Assembly: GCA_023271485.1 (NCBI GenBank)
Contig: JALPXT010000067.1
Coordinates: 1 to 7,307 of the forward strand
Length of the DNA: 7,307 nucleotides
DNA from: Dehalococcoidia bacterium
Lineage (GTDB): Bacteria; Chloroflexota; Dehalococcoidia; SZUA-161; SpSt-899
Direction: 5' to 3'
Made by a program: the position numbers and the translations under genes. Shown one piece after another: positions 6,291 through 7,307 of the stretch; the stretch's first letter is position 1, and the number at the start of each line of letters is the position of its first letter. Below the pieces are notes generated by a model. The model ran no database searches. It saw only the letters and a list, made by a program, of their open reading frames with translations, and was not told the DNA's origin.

Positions 6291-7073
6291 ATGAAGGAGA
6301 AATTCAGCCCGGTAGGAGAAAAGGAGGTAACTCGTGCCATTGTGGGCGAGTTTGCCACCCAGTTCATGGAATACGTGGAGAGCGACTGTATCATCGTTGG
6401 TGCCGGTCCGAGCGGGCTCATGGCCGGCAGGAACCTCGCAAGGGCGGGGAAGAAGGTACTCATCGTCGAACGGAACAACTACCTTGGCGGCGGTTTCTGG
6501 ATCGGCGGCTATCTGCTGAACAAGGTGACCATAAGGCATCCGGCAGAAAGAGTCCTGGATGAGCTTGGCATCCCGCACAAAGAAGTTACGCCGGACTTAT
6601 TTGTTGCCGATGGACCCCATGCCTGCTCAAAACTCATCGCTTCAGCCTGCGATAGTGGGGTTCGCTTTGCCAATATGACCATCTTCGATGACCTGGTATT
6701 GAGGGAGGATAGTCGTATTGCCGGTGTCGTGATCAACTGGACGCCTATCACGTCATTGCCCCGAGAGATCACCTGCGTTGATCCGGTGGCCCTCGAATCG
6801 AAGCTGGTTATCGACGCTACCGGTCATGACGCTCAGGTAGTCAGTAAGCTGGAGGAGAGGGGACAGATCAAAACAAAGGGCTTCGGCGCGATGTGGGTGG
6901 AGAGGTCAGAAGATCTGATCATCGAGCACACCGGAGAGGTTCACCCGGGCCTGATCGTCACCGGCATGGCGGTTTCGACAGTGTATGGCTTGCCCCGAAT
7001 GGGACCGACCTTCGGGGCGATGCTCTTATCAGGGGAAGTGGCGGCGGAGATTGCGCTTGAACATCTGAAATGA
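6291..7073 (+). CDS. thi4: Thi4-type thiamine thiazole synthase with a cysteine at the sulfur-donor position
   Basis: Thi4 converts NAD and glycine plus a sulfur atom into ADP-thiazole, the thiazole precursor of thiamine. The 260 residues match prokaryotic Thi4 length. The dinucleotide-binding motif VGAGPSGLMAG is at 36-46 with E60 at the end of the second strand, followed by GGGFWIGG (66-73). IDATGHDAQV (174-183) and GLPRMGPTFGAMLLSG (233-248) are family signatures. The donor site reads ITCVDP (160-165): C162 lies where yeast Thi4 has the suicide Cys205 (QSCMDP) and where sulfide-using archaeal enzymes carry His. The protein may therefore give up its own sulfur, although some bacterial Cys enzymes might still use free sulfide. 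It is preceded by a strong ribosome binding site and overlaps the next gene by ATGA. Archaeal relatives are sometimes labelled ribose-1,5-bisphosphate isomerase, which the signatures here do not support. Confidence 0.93.
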   Translation: MKEKFSPVGEKEVTRAIVGEFATQFMEYVESDCIIVGAGPSGLMAGRNLARAGKKVLIVERNNYLGGGFWIGGYLLNKVTIRHPAERVLDELGIPHKEVTPDLFVADGPHACSKLIASACDSGVRFANMTIFDDLVLREDSRIAGVVINWTPITSLPREITCVDPVALESKLVIDATGHDAQVVSKLEERGQIKTKGFGAMWVERSEDLIIEHTGEVHPGLIVTGMAVSTVYGLPRMGPTFGAMLLSGEVAAEIALEHLK

Positions 7074-7307
7074 AAGCCATCCGGCTAGAGGCGGTTCTCC
7101 TCTACGACGAAGGCACCGCCGGCGAATTGAACATCGAGGAGATCGCCGGGTACTTGAGAGATAAACTGAGGAGAGTGCCGGTGGAGGTGAGAGGTAATCC
7201 CTTTGTCTTTTGCCGGGAGAAGGACCCGGACTGGGCGAGAAAGCTGGCATCTATCAAGGTTCAGGATGCCAGCAGAAAGCTTGTCGCAGTCCAGGAACCC
7301 CTCTATG
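7070..7307 (+). CDS. Unrecognised ORF, N-terminal 79 residues, cut by the window end
   Basis: The reading frame starts with the ATG of an ATGA overlap with the thi4 stop codon (7071-7073), a classic sign of translational coupling, and stays open to the window edge. The visible protein begins MKAIRLEAVLLYDEG, then has an amphipathic, charged helix-like stretch (IEEIAGYLRDKLRRVPVEV, 22-40), a single cysteine (C48), and KVQDASRKLVAVQEPLY (63-79). There is no signal peptide, membrane segment or metal motif in the visible part. I cannot assign a family. The tight coupling to thi4 hints at a role linked to thiazole or cofactor synthesis, but that is inference from position alone. Confidence 0.7.
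   Translation, partial: MKAIRLEAVLLYDEGTAGELNIEEIAGYLRDKLRRVPVEVRGNPFVFCREKDPDWARKLASIKVQDASRKLVAVQEPLY

Overview
The window looks like a piece of an anaerobic bacterial chromosome, most plausibly a member of the Chloroflexota (Dehalococcoidia-like). This rests on the 228-residue lead protein, which resembles conserved hypotheticals I associate with that group, and on the mix of a cytoplasmic molybdopterin oxidoreductase, nickel-pincer cofactor genes and a prokaryotic Thi4. The taxonomic call is inference from gene content; no rRNA or marker gene is present. The sequence is almost entirely coding, with one 97-base divergent promoter region.

Left part (minus strand, 1-2255): a complete [4Fe-4S]/bis-MGD molybdo- or tungsto-enzyme of the DMSO reductase superfamily, followed with a one-base TAGTG overlap by the N-terminal 54 codons of coaE (dephospho-CoA kinase), which runs off the window. 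A good sigma70-type promoter (TTGATT-N17-TATGAT) lies just upstream of the oxidoreductase.

Right part (plus strand, 2353-7307): seven tightly packed genes that look like one operon, led by an extended -10 promoter. They are an uncharacterised 228-aa protein, a 103-aa MTH1187/YkoF-type thiamine-binding protein, larE, larC, larB, thi4, and an unrecognised ORF cut by the window end. larE-larC-larB together encode synthesis of the nickel-pincer nucleotide (NPN) cofactor: LarB carboxylates and hydrolyses nicotinate adenine dinucleotide, LarE installs sulfur, and LarC inserts nickel using CTP. No larA (lactate racemase or homologous NPN client) is present in the window. thi4 makes the thiazole half of thiamine from NAD and glycine, so the lar genes sit between two thiamine-related genes.

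The most notable points are: (i) Thi4 carries Cys162 at the position of the yeast suicide cysteine, where archaeal sulfide-using enzymes have His; (ii) LarE has the three-cysteine (C96, C99, C176) arrangement associated with an Fe-S cluster rather than the single sacrificial cysteine; (iii) a palindromic CACAGAG-type interspersed repeat is translated in frame inside larC at the domain junction; (iv) a degenerate heptamer repeat encodes the end of LarB. Two operon members, the first and the last, are of unknown function.
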